The position numbers and the translations under genes are program-made. This document shows positions 18,742 to 26,445 of a stretch of DNA of 64,000 nt, one piece after another; within the stretch, counting starts at the first letter, position 1, and each line of letters begins with the position of its first letter. Source of the stretch: Gordonia pseudamarae (lineage in GTDB: Bacteria > Actinomycetota > Actinomycetes > Mycobacteriales > Mycobacteriaceae); NCBI RefSeq assembly GCF_025273675.1, contig NZ_CP045809.1, positions 496,001-560,000 of the forward strand, read 5' to 3'. Below the pieces are notes generated by a model. That model did no database searches, was not told the DNA's origin, and saw only the letters and a list, made by a program, of their open reading frames with translations.

Positions 18742-19716
18742 ATGATGTCGATCACCCGTCACCGGCATTCGAGCCTGCGCTCCTATGTCATGTTCGTCTT
18801 CCTGCGCCTCACCTTGCGGCCGCTGCTCGCGTTGTGGCCGCTGACCGCCGCCGGGATGTCGATCCTGCCCAGGCTCGACGCGAAGATCACCGAGAAGGCC
18901 CCGATGCCGCGTGGGGTGGTGCACGAGTGGGTGACCCTGGGCGGGCGCCGCACCGAACTGTCGATGCCCGCCGGTCCGAGCCGCGGCGGCACCGACACCG
19001 CGATCCTGTACCTGCACGGCGGTGCGTTCATCGTCGCCGGGATCGGCACCCATCGCGCTATCACCGGGAAGCTGGCCCGCGGCACCGGACTGCCGGTGTT
19101 CGCTCTTGAATACCGGCAGCTTCCCGGGGTGGGGGTGGGCACCTCGGTGGCCGACGCCCTCGACGCCTACCGCGAGTTGCTCACCGAACGCGGTTTCCGG
19201 CGGATCGTCCTCGCCGGTGATTCCGCGGGCGGTTTTCTGTGCGGCAAGGTGATCGAGTTGGCCACTGGTGCCGGGTTGCCGTCGCCGACCGCGTGGATCG
19301 GCTATTCGCCGTGGCTCGATCTGGACGCCGGCAGCAACCCCGACCGGTCGAGCCGCGCCGATTCGTACTTGCCGATCCGCAAGATGCGCAGGCTGGTGCC
19401 GCTGCTGGAGCGGGGGCCGGTGGCGCTGGCCGGTGCCCGCAGTATCGTCGACGTCGACCCGCTGGTCTTCCCGCCGACGATCCTGATCACCGCCGAGGCC
19501 GAACTGCTCGAACCGGATGCGATCACACTCGCCGAACGCCTGATGACCGCGGACGTCGAGGTGCAGTTGCACAGTTATGCCTGGCAGGTGCACGCCTTCC
19601 CGATGCTGCTCGACCAGCCGCAGTCGCGGGAGGCGATACGCCTGACCGCCGAGTTCGCGACGGCGGCGGTCCGGGCGGCTGAGGTCGCCGATGGCCGGGA
19701 TGAACAGGCCGGCTGA
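18742..19716 (+). CDS. Alpha/beta hydrolase of the HSL/esterase type
   Basis: A roughly 324-residue esterase or lipase. YLHGGAFIVAG carries the HGG oxyanion-hole motif of hormone-sensitive-lipase-like enzymes, LAGDSAGGFL the nucleophile serine, and the late YAWQVHAFPM region the catalytic histidine. A hydrophobic N-terminal segment near 14-40 may anchor it in the membrane. Two adjacent ATGs exist: 18742 and 18745; AGAGG is 3 nt from the first and 6 nt from the second, so the second may be used. The DUF202 gene starts inside its 3' end, so the two are co-transcribed. It is divergent from the Pls-like gene, which could mean a shared function. Confidence 0.85.
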   Translation: MMSITRHRHSSLRSYVMFVFLRLTLRPLLALWPLTAAGMSILPRLDAKITEKAPMPRGVVHEWVTLGGRRTELSMPAGPSRGGTDTAILYLHGGAFIVAGIGTHRAITGKLARGTGLPVFALEYRQLPGVGVGTSVADALDAYRELLTERGFRRIVLAGDSAGGFLCGKVIELATGAGLPSPTAWIGYSPWLDLDAGSNPDRSSRADSYLPIRKMRRLVPLLERGPVALAGARSIVDVDPLVFPPTILITAEAELLEPDAITLAERLMTADVEVQLHSYAWQVHAFPMLLDQPQSREAIRLTAEFATAAVRAAEVADGRDEQAG

Positions 19717-20062
19717 CCGGTCCGGACCACCGCCGGGCAGCGTCGACGCCCGGTTCACCCTCGCCGCTGAGCGCACGGTTCTGGCGTGGGTGCGTACCGC
19801 GCTCGGGTTCATCGCCGCGGGCGTGGCGATCGTGTACGTGGCACCGAGCGGTGATGCCGAGTGGCTGGACGCGGCGATCGGTGTCCTGATGGTGGTGGTG
19901 GGCGCGACCATCGCGGTGACCGGTGGCTATCGGTGGCGGCGCACGATGACGGTGTTGCGTGAGGGCGGTGACATGCCGGGGCCGTCGGCGGTGCTGGTGG
20001 TGGTCGCTGCGATAGTGGTGGTGTCCATTGTCGTCGCCGCCATTCTGGCGACCCGGATATGA
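19691..20062 (+). CDS. DUF202 (YidH-type) membrane protein
   Basis: A 123-residue protein with the DUF202 pattern: LAAERTVLAWVRTALGFIAAG near the N-terminus, then three hydrophobic segments (about 38-52, 61-80 and 100-120). The family is widespread and of unknown biochemical role. It overlaps the hydrolase gene by 26 bp, and its stop lies just before the acyl-CoA dehydrogenase, so it sits inside a four-gene run that ends with the small acidic-tailed membrane protein. Confidence 0.8.
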   Translation: MAGMNRPADRSGPPPGSVDARFTLAAERTVLAWVRTALGFIAAGVAIVYVAPSGDAEWLDAAIGVLMVVVGATIAVTGGYRWRRTMTVLREGGDMPGPSAVLVVVAAIVVVSIVVAAILATRI

Positions 20063-20082
20063 ACCCGATCCAGGAGGAACCG

Positions 20083-21273
20083 ATGAGCACCGCCCCGCGC
20101 AGTGTCGCCGACCTGTTCGCCTTCGACACCCTGACCGACGACGAGGAGCGCGCGATCGCCGCGACCGTCGCCGACTTCGGCGCCAAACGGCTGCGGCCGC
20201 ATGTGGCGGGGTGGTTCGAGGACGGCACCCTGCCCGCTCGCGACCTGGCCCTGGAACTGGGCGAGCTGGGCGTGTTCGGGATGCACCTGACGGGATACGG
20301 CTGCGCCGGCACCTCGGCCGTCAGCTACGGCCTGGCATGTCTGGAGTTGGAGGCCGTCGACAGCGGTCTGCGCAGTTTCGTGTCGGTGCAGGGGTCCCTC
20401 GCCATGTTCGCGATTCACGCGTTCGGCTCCGACGAACAACGGCAGGAGTGGCTGCCGCGGATGGCCGCGGGCCGGGCGATCGGTTGTTTCGGCCTCACCG
20501 AACCGGATTTCGGTTCCAATCCGGCGGGCATGCGCACCGCGGCGAAACGTGACGGTGACGACTGGATTCTCAACGGTGCCAAGATGTGGATCACCAACGC
20601 ACCTGTCGCCGATGTCGCGGTGGTGTGGGCCAAGACCGATCTGGCCGAGGGTGCGCGCGGGGTGCGCGGATTCGTCGTGCCCACCGACATCCCCGGTTTC
20701 AGCGCGCCCGAGATCAAGCACAAGATGTCGCTGCGGGCGTCGATCACCGGTGAGATCGTGTTGGAGGACGTGCGGCTGCCCGCGTCGGCGATGCTGCCCG
20801 GGGTGGAGGGGTTGAGAGGTCCGCTGAGCTGCCTGAACGAGGCCCGGTTCGGCATCGTGTTCGGCGCGATCGGCGCCGCCCGGGACTGCCTGCAGACCGC
20901 GATCGAGTACGCCGGCACCCGTGAGGTCTTCGACAAGCCGCTCGCCGGGTACCAGCTCACCCAGGCCAAGATCGCCGACATGGCCCTGGAGGTGGGTAAG
21001 GGTTTCCTGCTCGCGATGCATCTGGGGCGCCGCAAGGATGCGGGCGAGATCGCTCCCGAGCAGGTCAGCCTCGGCAAGCTCAACAACGTCCGCGAGGCTA
21101 TCGAGATTGCCCGAGAGTGCCGAACCATCTTGGGTGCCAACGGAATCACCCTGGAGTATCCGGTGATCCGGCATGCCAACAATCTCGAATCCGTACTCAC
21201 CTATGAGGGGACCAGCGAAATGCACCAGCTGATGATCGGCAAGGCGTTGACCGGATGGGATGCGTTCCGGTGA
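20083..21273 (+). CDS. gcdH: Acyl-CoA dehydrogenase, glutaryl-CoA dehydrogenase-like
   Basis: Flavin enzymes of this group oxidise acyl-CoAs; glutaryl-CoA dehydrogenase also decarboxylates to crotonyl-CoA in lysine and tryptophan breakdown. The 396-residue product has GCFGLTEPDFGSNPAGM (FAD and substrate loop), WITNAPVADVAVVWAKT, and LTYEGTSEMHQLMIGKALTG with the catalytic Glu in YEGT. VIRHANNLESVLTYEGT matches glutaryl-CoA dehydrogenases better than medium-chain enzymes. ATG 20083 is chosen because AGGAGG (20072-20077) sits between it and an earlier in-frame ATG at 20059. The stop overlaps the next gene (GTGA). Confidence 0.8.
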   Translation: MSTAPRSVADLFAFDTLTDDEERAIAATVADFGAKRLRPHVAGWFEDGTLPARDLALELGELGVFGMHLTGYGCAGTSAVSYGLACLELEAVDSGLRSFVSVQGSLAMFAIHAFGSDEQRQEWLPRMAAGRAIGCFGLTEPDFGSNPAGMRTAAKRDGDDWILNGAKMWITNAPVADVAVVWAKTDLAEGARGVRGFVVPTDIPGFSAPEIKHKMSLRASITGEIVLEDVRLPASAMLPGVEGLRGPLSCLNEARFGIVFGAIGAARDCLQTAIEYAGTREVFDKPLAGYQLTQAKIADMALEVGKGFLLAMHLGRRKDAGEIAPEQVSLGKLNNVREAIEIARECRTILGANGITLEYPVIRHANNLESVLTYEGTSEMHQLMIGKALTGWDAFR

Positions 21274-21542
21274 CCTATTCGGAGATGCAGCGCACCGCTG
21301 CGGGTGTGTCGATGGCGATGACGGTGGTCGGCTCGATCATCCTGATCGGCTGCGTGGGCTATCTGTCGATCGGCTGGTTCGTCGACGGCCGGTGGGGCTG
21401 GGGTCTGGTGGGGATCGCGATGATCCTGGTGAACCTGGCGATGGTGTTCTTGCAGTTCCGCAAACGTAGACTCGCCCCCGCCCCGCCGCTCCGGAAAGCG
21501 CCCCCCGGTCGCGGCGACGATGACGACGAAGACGACGACTGA
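21270..21542 (+). CDS. Small membrane protein with polyacidic tail
   Basis: A 90-residue protein from GTG 21270, which overlaps the dehydrogenase stop by 4 bp. Two hydrophobic segments (about 16-36 and 45-62) are followed by a basic patch FRKRRL, a Pro-rich stretch and a C-terminal run of nine residues of which eight are Asp and one Glu-rich (GDDDDEDDD). No family is recognised. It is the last gene of the run that starts with the alpha/beta hydrolase. Confidence 0.65.
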   Translation: MTYSEMQRTAAGVSMAMTVVGSIILIGCVGYLSIGWFVDGRWGWGLVGIAMILVNLAMVFLQFRKRRLAPAPPLRKAPPGRGDDDDEDDD

Positions 21543-21582
21543 CCGCGCACCCACCACGGTAATTGTGAAAAAGCACAAGCTC

Positions 21583-21618
21583 CGGCCGATATATTGTGGG
21601 GATCGGCCGATGATTGTG
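21583..21618 (+). promoter_or_regulatory. Direct repeats upstream of alkB
   Basis: CGGCCGAT followed closely by ATTGTG occurs at 21583-21598 and again at 21604-21618, 21 bp apart (two helical turns). A third ATTGTG lies at 21562-21567. The first repeat contains TATATT, a possible -10. Side-by-side sites on one DNA face suggest an activator or repressor dimer pair. Confidence 0.5.
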
Positions 21619-21636
21619 ACGTAGATCCCTGCCACG

Positions 21637-21659
21637 ATGACAACATCGAACGTTGTCAT
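21637..21659. promoter_or_regulatory. Perfect palindrome before alkB (probable TetR-type operator)
   Basis: ATGACAAC and GTTGTCAT, perfect 8-bp arms around 7 nt, lie 8 bp before the alkB ribosome-binding site GAGGGAG. Size and spacing suit a TetR-type repressor. No tetR gene is adjacent; the nearest regulator is the convergent PucR-family gene. Confidence 0.6.
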
Positions 21660-21682
21660 TGTTTGTGAGGGAGATGCCGATC

Positions 21683-23125
21683 ATGAGTCTGGAAGCCAGC
21701 GGTGCCGTCGCGGACGGCACCACCGAGAAATGGCGGGACCGCAAACGCTATCTCTGGCTGATGGGGCTGGTCGTCCCGTCGCTCGCGTTCCTCGCGATGG
21801 GCCTGTACGCGCTCACCGACCTGGGGGTGTTCCTGTGGACGGGCCCGATCGTCGTCTTCGTCATCGTGCCGCTCACCGATCTGCTCGTCGGTGTCGACTC
21901 GTCCAACCCGCCCGACGAGATGATCGAGGAACTGGAGAACGACAAATACTACCGGTACGTCACCTTCGCCTTCCTTCCGCTGCAGTATGCCGGCTTCGTC
22001 GTCGCGATGTACCTGATCGGCACCGCCGACTGGCCCGTCGTCGACAAGATCGGCCTGGCCGTCTCCGTCGGCCTGGTCGGCGGTATCGCCATCAACACCG
22101 CCCACGAACTCGGCCATAAACGGGAGAAGGAAGAACGCTGGCTCGGCAAGATCGCGCTCGCCCAGACCGCCTACGGCCACTTCTTCATCGAACACAACCG
22201 TGGCCATCACACCCGGGTCTCCACTCCCGAGGATCCGGCGTCCTCGCGAATCGGCGAAAGCTTCTACCGGTTCTGGCCGCGCACCGTCGCCGGTTCGCTG
22301 CGCAGCGCGTGGAACAGTGAGAAGAAGCGTTTCGAACGCAAACAGACCCATCCGTTCCACTGGGGCAACGACGTTCTCAACGCCTGGGCGATGACCGTGG
22401 TGCTGTTCGCGGCCGTCATCGCGATCTCCGGTGTCGGGGTGATCCCGTACCTGATCCTGCAGGCCGCCGTCGGATTCTCGCTGCTCGAGGTGGTCAACTA
22501 CATGGAGCACTACGGCATGCTGCGGCAGAAGACGCGCACCGGTCGCTACGAGCGTGTTCTTCCGTCGCACTCGTGGAACTCCAACAACATCGCCACCAAT
22601 ATCCTGCTGTACCACCTGCAGCGGCACAGCGACCACCACGCCAACCCCACCCGCCGCTACCAGACACTGCGCGACTACCAGGAGTCACCGACCCTGCCCA
22701 CCGGCTACGCCGGGATGATCGTGCTCGCGCTGATTCCGCCGATCTGGCGCAGGGTGATGGACCCGCGCGTGGTCGCCCACTTCGACGGGGACGTGCGCCT
22801 GGCCAACGTCCAGCCCGGCGCACTCGACAAGCTGATGGCCACGTTCCCGCCTCCGGGAGCGGCGATCGACGTGCAGAAGGACGATGTCACCAGGCAGGTG
22901 TACGCCACCGAGGTGATGGCCGCCCGTTGCCCCGGTTGCGGGTACACCTACGAGGTGGCCTCCGGAGACGAGGCCGAAGGCTTCGCCGCCGGTACCGCCT
23001 GGGCCGAGATCCCCGACGACTGGTGCTGCCCGGACTGCGGAGTCCGCGAAAAGGTGGATTTCAACCCAGTTCGGACTTCTCCCCCCGGGGGGCGGGTCGG
23101 GTCGCCGGGAAACGCGTCCAGGTAG
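21683..23125 (+). CDS. alkB: Alkane 1-monooxygenase fused to rubredoxin
   Basis: AlkB is a membrane di-iron enzyme that hydroxylates the terminal carbon of n-alkanes; rubredoxin feeds it electrons. The 480-residue protein has about six membrane segments, then the four histidine motifs HELGHK (141-146), EHNRGHH (170-176), NYMEHYG (272-278) and LQRHSDHHANP (312-322). A linker of about 90 residues leads to a rubredoxin domain with Cys416, Cys419, Cys449 and Cys452 (CPGCGYTYE and CCPDCG). Fusions of this kind are known in some Dietzia, Gordonia and related alkane degraders. ATG 21683 has GAGGGAG 9 nt upstream. The 3' end overlaps the opposite-strand PucR gene by 178 bp. Confidence 0.95.
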   Translation: MSLEASGAVADGTTEKWRDRKRYLWLMGLVVPSLAFLAMGLYALTDLGVFLWTGPIVVFVIVPLTDLLVGVDSSNPPDEMIEELENDKYYRYVTFAFLPLQYAGFVVAMYLIGTADWPVVDKIGLAVSVGLVGGIAINTAHELGHKREKEERWLGKIALAQTAYGHFFIEHNRGHHTRVSTPEDPASSRIGESFYRFWPRTVAGSLRSAWNSEKKRFERKQTHPFHWGNDVLNAWAMTVVLFAAVIAISGVGVIPYLILQAAVGFSLLEVVNYMEHYGMLRQKTRTGRYERVLPSHSWNSNNIATNILLYHLQRHSDHHANPTRRYQTLRDYQESPTLPTGYAGMIVLALIPPIWRRVMDPRVVAHFDGDVRLANVQPGALDKLMATFPPPGAAIDVQKDDVTRQVYATEVMAARCPGCGYTYEVASGDEAEGFAAGTAWAEIPDDWCCPDCGVREKVDFNPVRTSPPGGRVGSPGNASR

Positions 23126-24312
23126 TCGATAGCCAGCAGCAGATCACCCGCTCCGGACCGGAGCGGGTGATCGAGCATCCGCTCGGCCTGCTGGACCCGG
23201 TACCGGACGGTGTTCTTGTGCACCCCGAGCCGGGCCGCGACGGCGTCGGCGGATTCGGTGGAGGTGAGCACGACCCGCATCGTCTCGCGCAGTTGCCGAT
23301 GGTCGGGGTCCGCGAGCGGGCCGAGGGTGCTCAGGGCGAACCGGGTGGCGGCGTCGTGGTCGAGGGCCAGCAGAGTCAGTGCCGCGACCCGGCGATACAC
23401 GGTGACCGCGGTGGTGCGCGACGGCGATAGCGCCACCCGCTGCGCTGCCCGCGCATCCTTGTGTGCCGCAATGAATCCAGCCATGCCGGAGGCGGGGCCG
23501 CCGACGGTCAGGCGGACGGTGGCGGCGTCGATGCCGAGGCTGCCGGAGTCGAGCGACTCGAGCAGCGCGCCGGCTGTGTCCGGCGTGTGGATCCAGCCCC
23601 ACAGTTCCCGGCCGCCCGGCCGTACGAGGGTCGGTGCCGCACCGTGCACCGCCGCCGACACCGCGGTGATGGCGGCCTCGAGTCGTTCGATCGCGTCGGT
23701 GGTGAGGGCGTGCGCGATGATCGCCACGTGCGACACCCCGGCGAGGTGGTGGCCGCCGAGTTCGGCGGACAGCTCCGCCGCACCGATCTCCTTGCCGGAG
23801 AGCACATCCGCGACCAACTCGTGTCGGCGGGTGTCGCCGCGTCGGCGGATTCGGTTGAACTCCTCCTGATACACCGCCACCGACAACTCGATCGATGCGG
23901 TGAACCAGCGAGAAGCCTTGGTCCAGAACCAGATCAGCAGGGTGGTGTGGTCCAGGTCGCCGGGCGCGCCGGCCACCACGCCCACCGCGAAATCCCACGA
24001 CGCGGTCTGTGCGGCCTGATAGATCATCAACAGTACCGGCAGATCGAGATGGTGGCCGGCCAACTGCACCGCGAGCCGGTGTGCGGCGGGTACGAGTTCG
24101 GTGATGCCGTGGTCGTTGGTGCTCACCTCGCCGAGGAACGCCCGCCAATGCTCCTCGATCGCCTCGATGATCGTGGCCCACACATCGTCGGGCAGGCGCC
24201 CGGTCCGGGTGCCGATCACTTCGGCGGTGCGATGGACGAACGCGGCGATCTCGGCCGGATCCTCTTGCGCGGCGGTGAATTCGGTGAGCCACTCGATTGA
24301 TCGGGAGGTCAT
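22948..24312 (-). CDS. PucR-family transcriptional regulator
   Basis: A 454-residue regulator. The C-terminal region has the PucR helix-turn-helix (HTH_30) signature: LRETMRVVLTSTESADAVAA followed by RLGVHKNTVRYRVQQAERML. The N-terminal 150 residues are helical and the middle resembles a GGDEF-like PucR fold. It begins at ATG 24312, overlapping the tag stop (ATGA), so it is translated with tag. The last 40 residues are antisense to the rubredoxin domain of alkB and have no family counterpart, so the natural end may once have been near 23125. Its position makes it a candidate regulator of alkB, which is an inference. Confidence 0.82.
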   Translation of the reverse strand: MTSRSIEWLTEFTAAQEDPAEIAAFVHRTAEVIGTRTGRLPDDVWATIIEAIEEHWRAFLGEVSTNDHGITELVPAAHRLAVQLAGHHLDLPVLLMIYQAAQTASWDFAVGVVAGAPGDLDHTTLLIWFWTKASRWFTASIELSVAVYQEEFNRIRRRGDTRRHELVADVLSGKEIGAAELSAELGGHHLAGVSHVAIIAHALTTDAIERLEAAITAVSAAVHGAAPTLVRPGGRELWGWIHTPDTAGALLESLDSGSLGIDAATVRLTVGGPASGMAGFIAAHKDARAAQRVALSPSRTTAVTVYRRVAALTLLALDHDAATRFALSTLGPLADPDHRQLRETMRVVLTSTESADAVAARLGVHKNTVRYRVQQAERMLDHPLRSGAGDLLLAIDYLDAFPGDPTRPPGGEVRTGLKSTFSRTPQSGQHQSSGISAQAVPAAKPSASSPEATS

Positions 24313-24944
24313 GGTGGGCTCAACGGTACCCCGGCCGGCGGTTTCGGGCGGGAGAACTGTTCGCGGGCGCGGGCGACCGGCTCGTAGGTGAGGCAGCCGG
24401 GCGCGTGGTCGTTGACTACGCCCATCGACTGCATGAACGCGTACATCGTGGTGGGTCCGACGAACTTCCAGCCGCGCTTCTTCAGCGCCGTGGACAGCGC
24501 CACCGACTCGGGCGTGATCGACACCGGTTCGGCCGTCGGATCCGCGGCGACCTCGGGCTCGAACCGCCACACGAAGGCGGCGAGCGATCCGGCCTCGTCG
24601 ATGAGTTCGAGAGCACGGGCGGCATTGTTGATCGCGGCGTTGATCTTGCCTCGGTGCCGGATGATGCCCGCGTCACCGAGCAGCCGCTCCACCTCGTGCT
24701 CGCCGAACCCGGCGACGGTGGGTATGTCGAATCCGGCGAACGCGGCCCGGAAGTTGTCGCGTTTGAGCAGGATGGTGCGCCAGGACAAGCCGGACTGGAA
24801 ACCTTCGAGGCAGATCTTCTCGAACAACCGGACGTCATCGCCGACGGGGAAACCCCACTCGGTGTCGTGGTAGCCGGTTTCCGGTTCGCGGGCGGCCCAC
24901 GAGCAGCGCGGCACGCCGTCGGCGGCGGGGGACAACGCATTCAC
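24309..24944 (-). CDS. tag: DNA-3-methyladenine glycosylase I
   Basis: Tag excises 3-methyladenine from alkylated DNA. The 211-residue protein follows the family closely: RCSWAAREPETGYHDTEWG (zinc-ligand Cys and His), LFEKICLEGFQSGLSWRTIL, GIIRHRGKINAAINNA, LKKRGWKFVGPTTMYAFMQS and the late VNDHAPGC with the remaining zinc ligands. GTG 24944 is chosen because GGAG lies 7 nt upstream. Its stop overlaps the PucR start by 4 bp (ATGA), an unusual pairing of a repair enzyme with a PucR regulator in one operon. Confidence 0.93.
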   Translation of the reverse strand: MNALSPAADGVPRCSWAAREPETGYHDTEWGFPVGDDVRLFEKICLEGFQSGLSWRTILLKRDNFRAAFAGFDIPTVAGFGEHEVERLLGDAGIIRHRGKINAAINNAARALELIDEAGSLAAFVWRFEPEVAADPTAEPVSITPESVALSTALKKRGWKFVGPTTMYAFMQSMGVVNDHAPGCLTYEPVARAREQFSRPKPPAGVPLSPP

Positions 24945-25201
24945 GGCAGAACTCCTCGTGTCGGCAACGGTCGAATACTTGTTCGACGCTAGTGGGTGGC
25001 GCCGAGTCCGCGCAACGGTGGTGTCCACGGGTCGTGTGGTGTGGTCCCCGGTGCGGTGTGATCCTGATGACAGCCGATGCCGCTCGCCGGGTACGTTGGT
25101 GAGCGAGTGCTCGCTCGGGCCGTGGTCGGGAACCGGCCGCCCGGTGCGGGCCGGCAGGTGGCAGAGCATTGCCGCGTCGGGACCGGTGTGAAGGAGAAGC
25201 A

Positions 25202-26218
25202 GTGGCACAACAACTCAAGCTCGGATTCAAGGCGTCTGCCGAGCAGTTCGACCCGCGCGAGTTGGTGGAGATCGCGGTCGCCGCCGAACGGGCGGGTATG
25301 GATTCGGTCGCGGTGAGCGATCACTTCCAGCCGTGGCGGCACAACGGCGGTCACGCACCGTTCTCACTGGCCTGGATGGCCGCGGTCGGTGAGCGCACCG
25401 AGCGCGTGCAGATCGGCACCTCGGTGATGACTCCCACCTTCCGCTATAACCCGGCCGTCATCGCCCAGGCCTTCGCCACCATGGCCTGCCTGTATCCCGG
25501 GCGCATCATGCTCGGTGTCGGCACCGGTGAGGCGCTCAACGAGTACGCCACCGGCTTTCAGGGCGAGTGGCCCGAGTTCAAGGAACGCTTCGCCCGGCTG
25601 CGCGAGTCGATCGCGCTGATGCGTGAGCTGTGGACCGGCGAGGAGGTCAACTTCGACGGCGAGTACTACACGACGCAGGGCGCCTACATGTACGACATCC
25701 CCGAGAAGCCCGTCCCCGTGTACGTGGCGGCGGGTGGTCCGGTGGTCGCCCGTTACGCGGGCCGCGCCGGGGACGGCTTCATCTGCACCTCCGGCAAGGG
25801 CGCCGAGTTGTACACGGACAAGCTCATCCCGGCCGTCAAGGAGGGCGCGGAGAAGGTCGGCCGCAACGCCGACGACATCGACCGGATGATCGAGATCAAG
25901 ATCTCCTACGACCCCGATCCCGAACTGGCGCTGGAAAACACCCGATTCTGGGCACCGCTGTCGCTGACCCCGGAACAGAAGCACAGCGTCAACAGCTCCA
26001 CCGAGATGGAACGCCTCGCGGACGAGCTGCCCATCGAGCAGGTCGCCAAGCGCTGGATCGTCGCCTCCGACCCCGACGAGGCGGTCGAGAAGGTCAGGTT
26101 CTACACCGACGCCGGACTCAACCACCTGGTGTTCCACGCGCCCGGCCACGACCAGCGGCGTTTCCTCGACAACTTCGCCCGTGATCTCGAACCACGCCTG
26201 CGTACGCTGGCCGTCTAG
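25202..26218 (+). CDS. fgd: F420-dependent glucose-6-phosphate dehydrogenase
   Basis: Fgd oxidises glucose-6-phosphate to 6-phosphogluconolactone and reduces cofactor F420, the main F420H2 source in mycobacteria and relatives. The 338-residue TIM-barrel protein has the active-site residues of Fgd1 shifted by one: His41 and Trp45 in SDHFQPW, and Glu110 in [17 protein letters not shown] 25202 has AAGGAG 5 nt upstream. The gene order fgd, pta, ackA is the same as in M. tuberculosis Rv0407-Rv0409. A dispersed repeat pair follows the stop. Confidence 0.95.
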   Translation: MAQQLKLGFKASAEQFDPRELVEIAVAAERAGMDSVAVSDHFQPWRHNGGHAPFSLAWMAAVGERTERVQIGTSVMTPTFRYNPAVIAQAFATMACLYPGRIMLGVGTGEALNEYATGFQGEWPEFKERFARLRESIALMRELWTGEEVNFDGEYYTTQGAYMYDIPEKPVPVYVAAGGPVVARYAGRAGDGFICTSGKGAELYTDKLIPAVKEGAEKVGRNADDIDRMIEIKISYDPDPELALENTRFWAPLSLTPEQKHSVNSSTEMERLADELPIEQVAKRWIVASDPDEAVEKVRFYTDAGLNHLVFHAPGHDQRRFLDNFARDLEPRLRTLAV

Positions 26219-26225
26219 AACCTCC

Positions 26226-26320
26226 CTTCTCCGCCGGTTGAGGTGCGAGGTCGCCCGGCGACCGAATCTCCCGCCGGTTGAGGTGCGAGGTCGCCCGGCG
26301 ACCGAGCCTCGAAACCCCGC
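26226..26320. repeat. Dispersed intergenic repeat (family R), two tandem copies
   Basis: Two copies of GCCGGTTGAGGTGCGAGGTC with a short GC hairpin (GTCGCCCGGCGAC), the second followed by GAGCCTCGAAACCCCGC. It lies between fgd and pta. Related copies are at 29821-29900, 35683-35775 and 40390-40540. Confidence 0.75.
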
Positions 26321-26432
26321 ACGATGACCTCGTCATCCAGCCGGGGCCGGGTTGCTCGCCGGGCGGCCCGGCTCACCTCGGCCGGTCGTCGGCCGCCCAG
26401 GGAGTCGTATCGCACCGGCCGACCGGGGAGGT

Positions 26433-26438
26433 TAGGGT
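26433..26438 (+). promoter_or_regulatory. Leaderless-type -10 (TAGGGT) for pta
   Basis: TAGGGT, then 7 nt (TTAGCGC), then the pta ATG at 26446. No Shine-Dalgarno sequence is present. Confidence 0.55.
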
Positions 26439-26445
26439 TTAGCGC

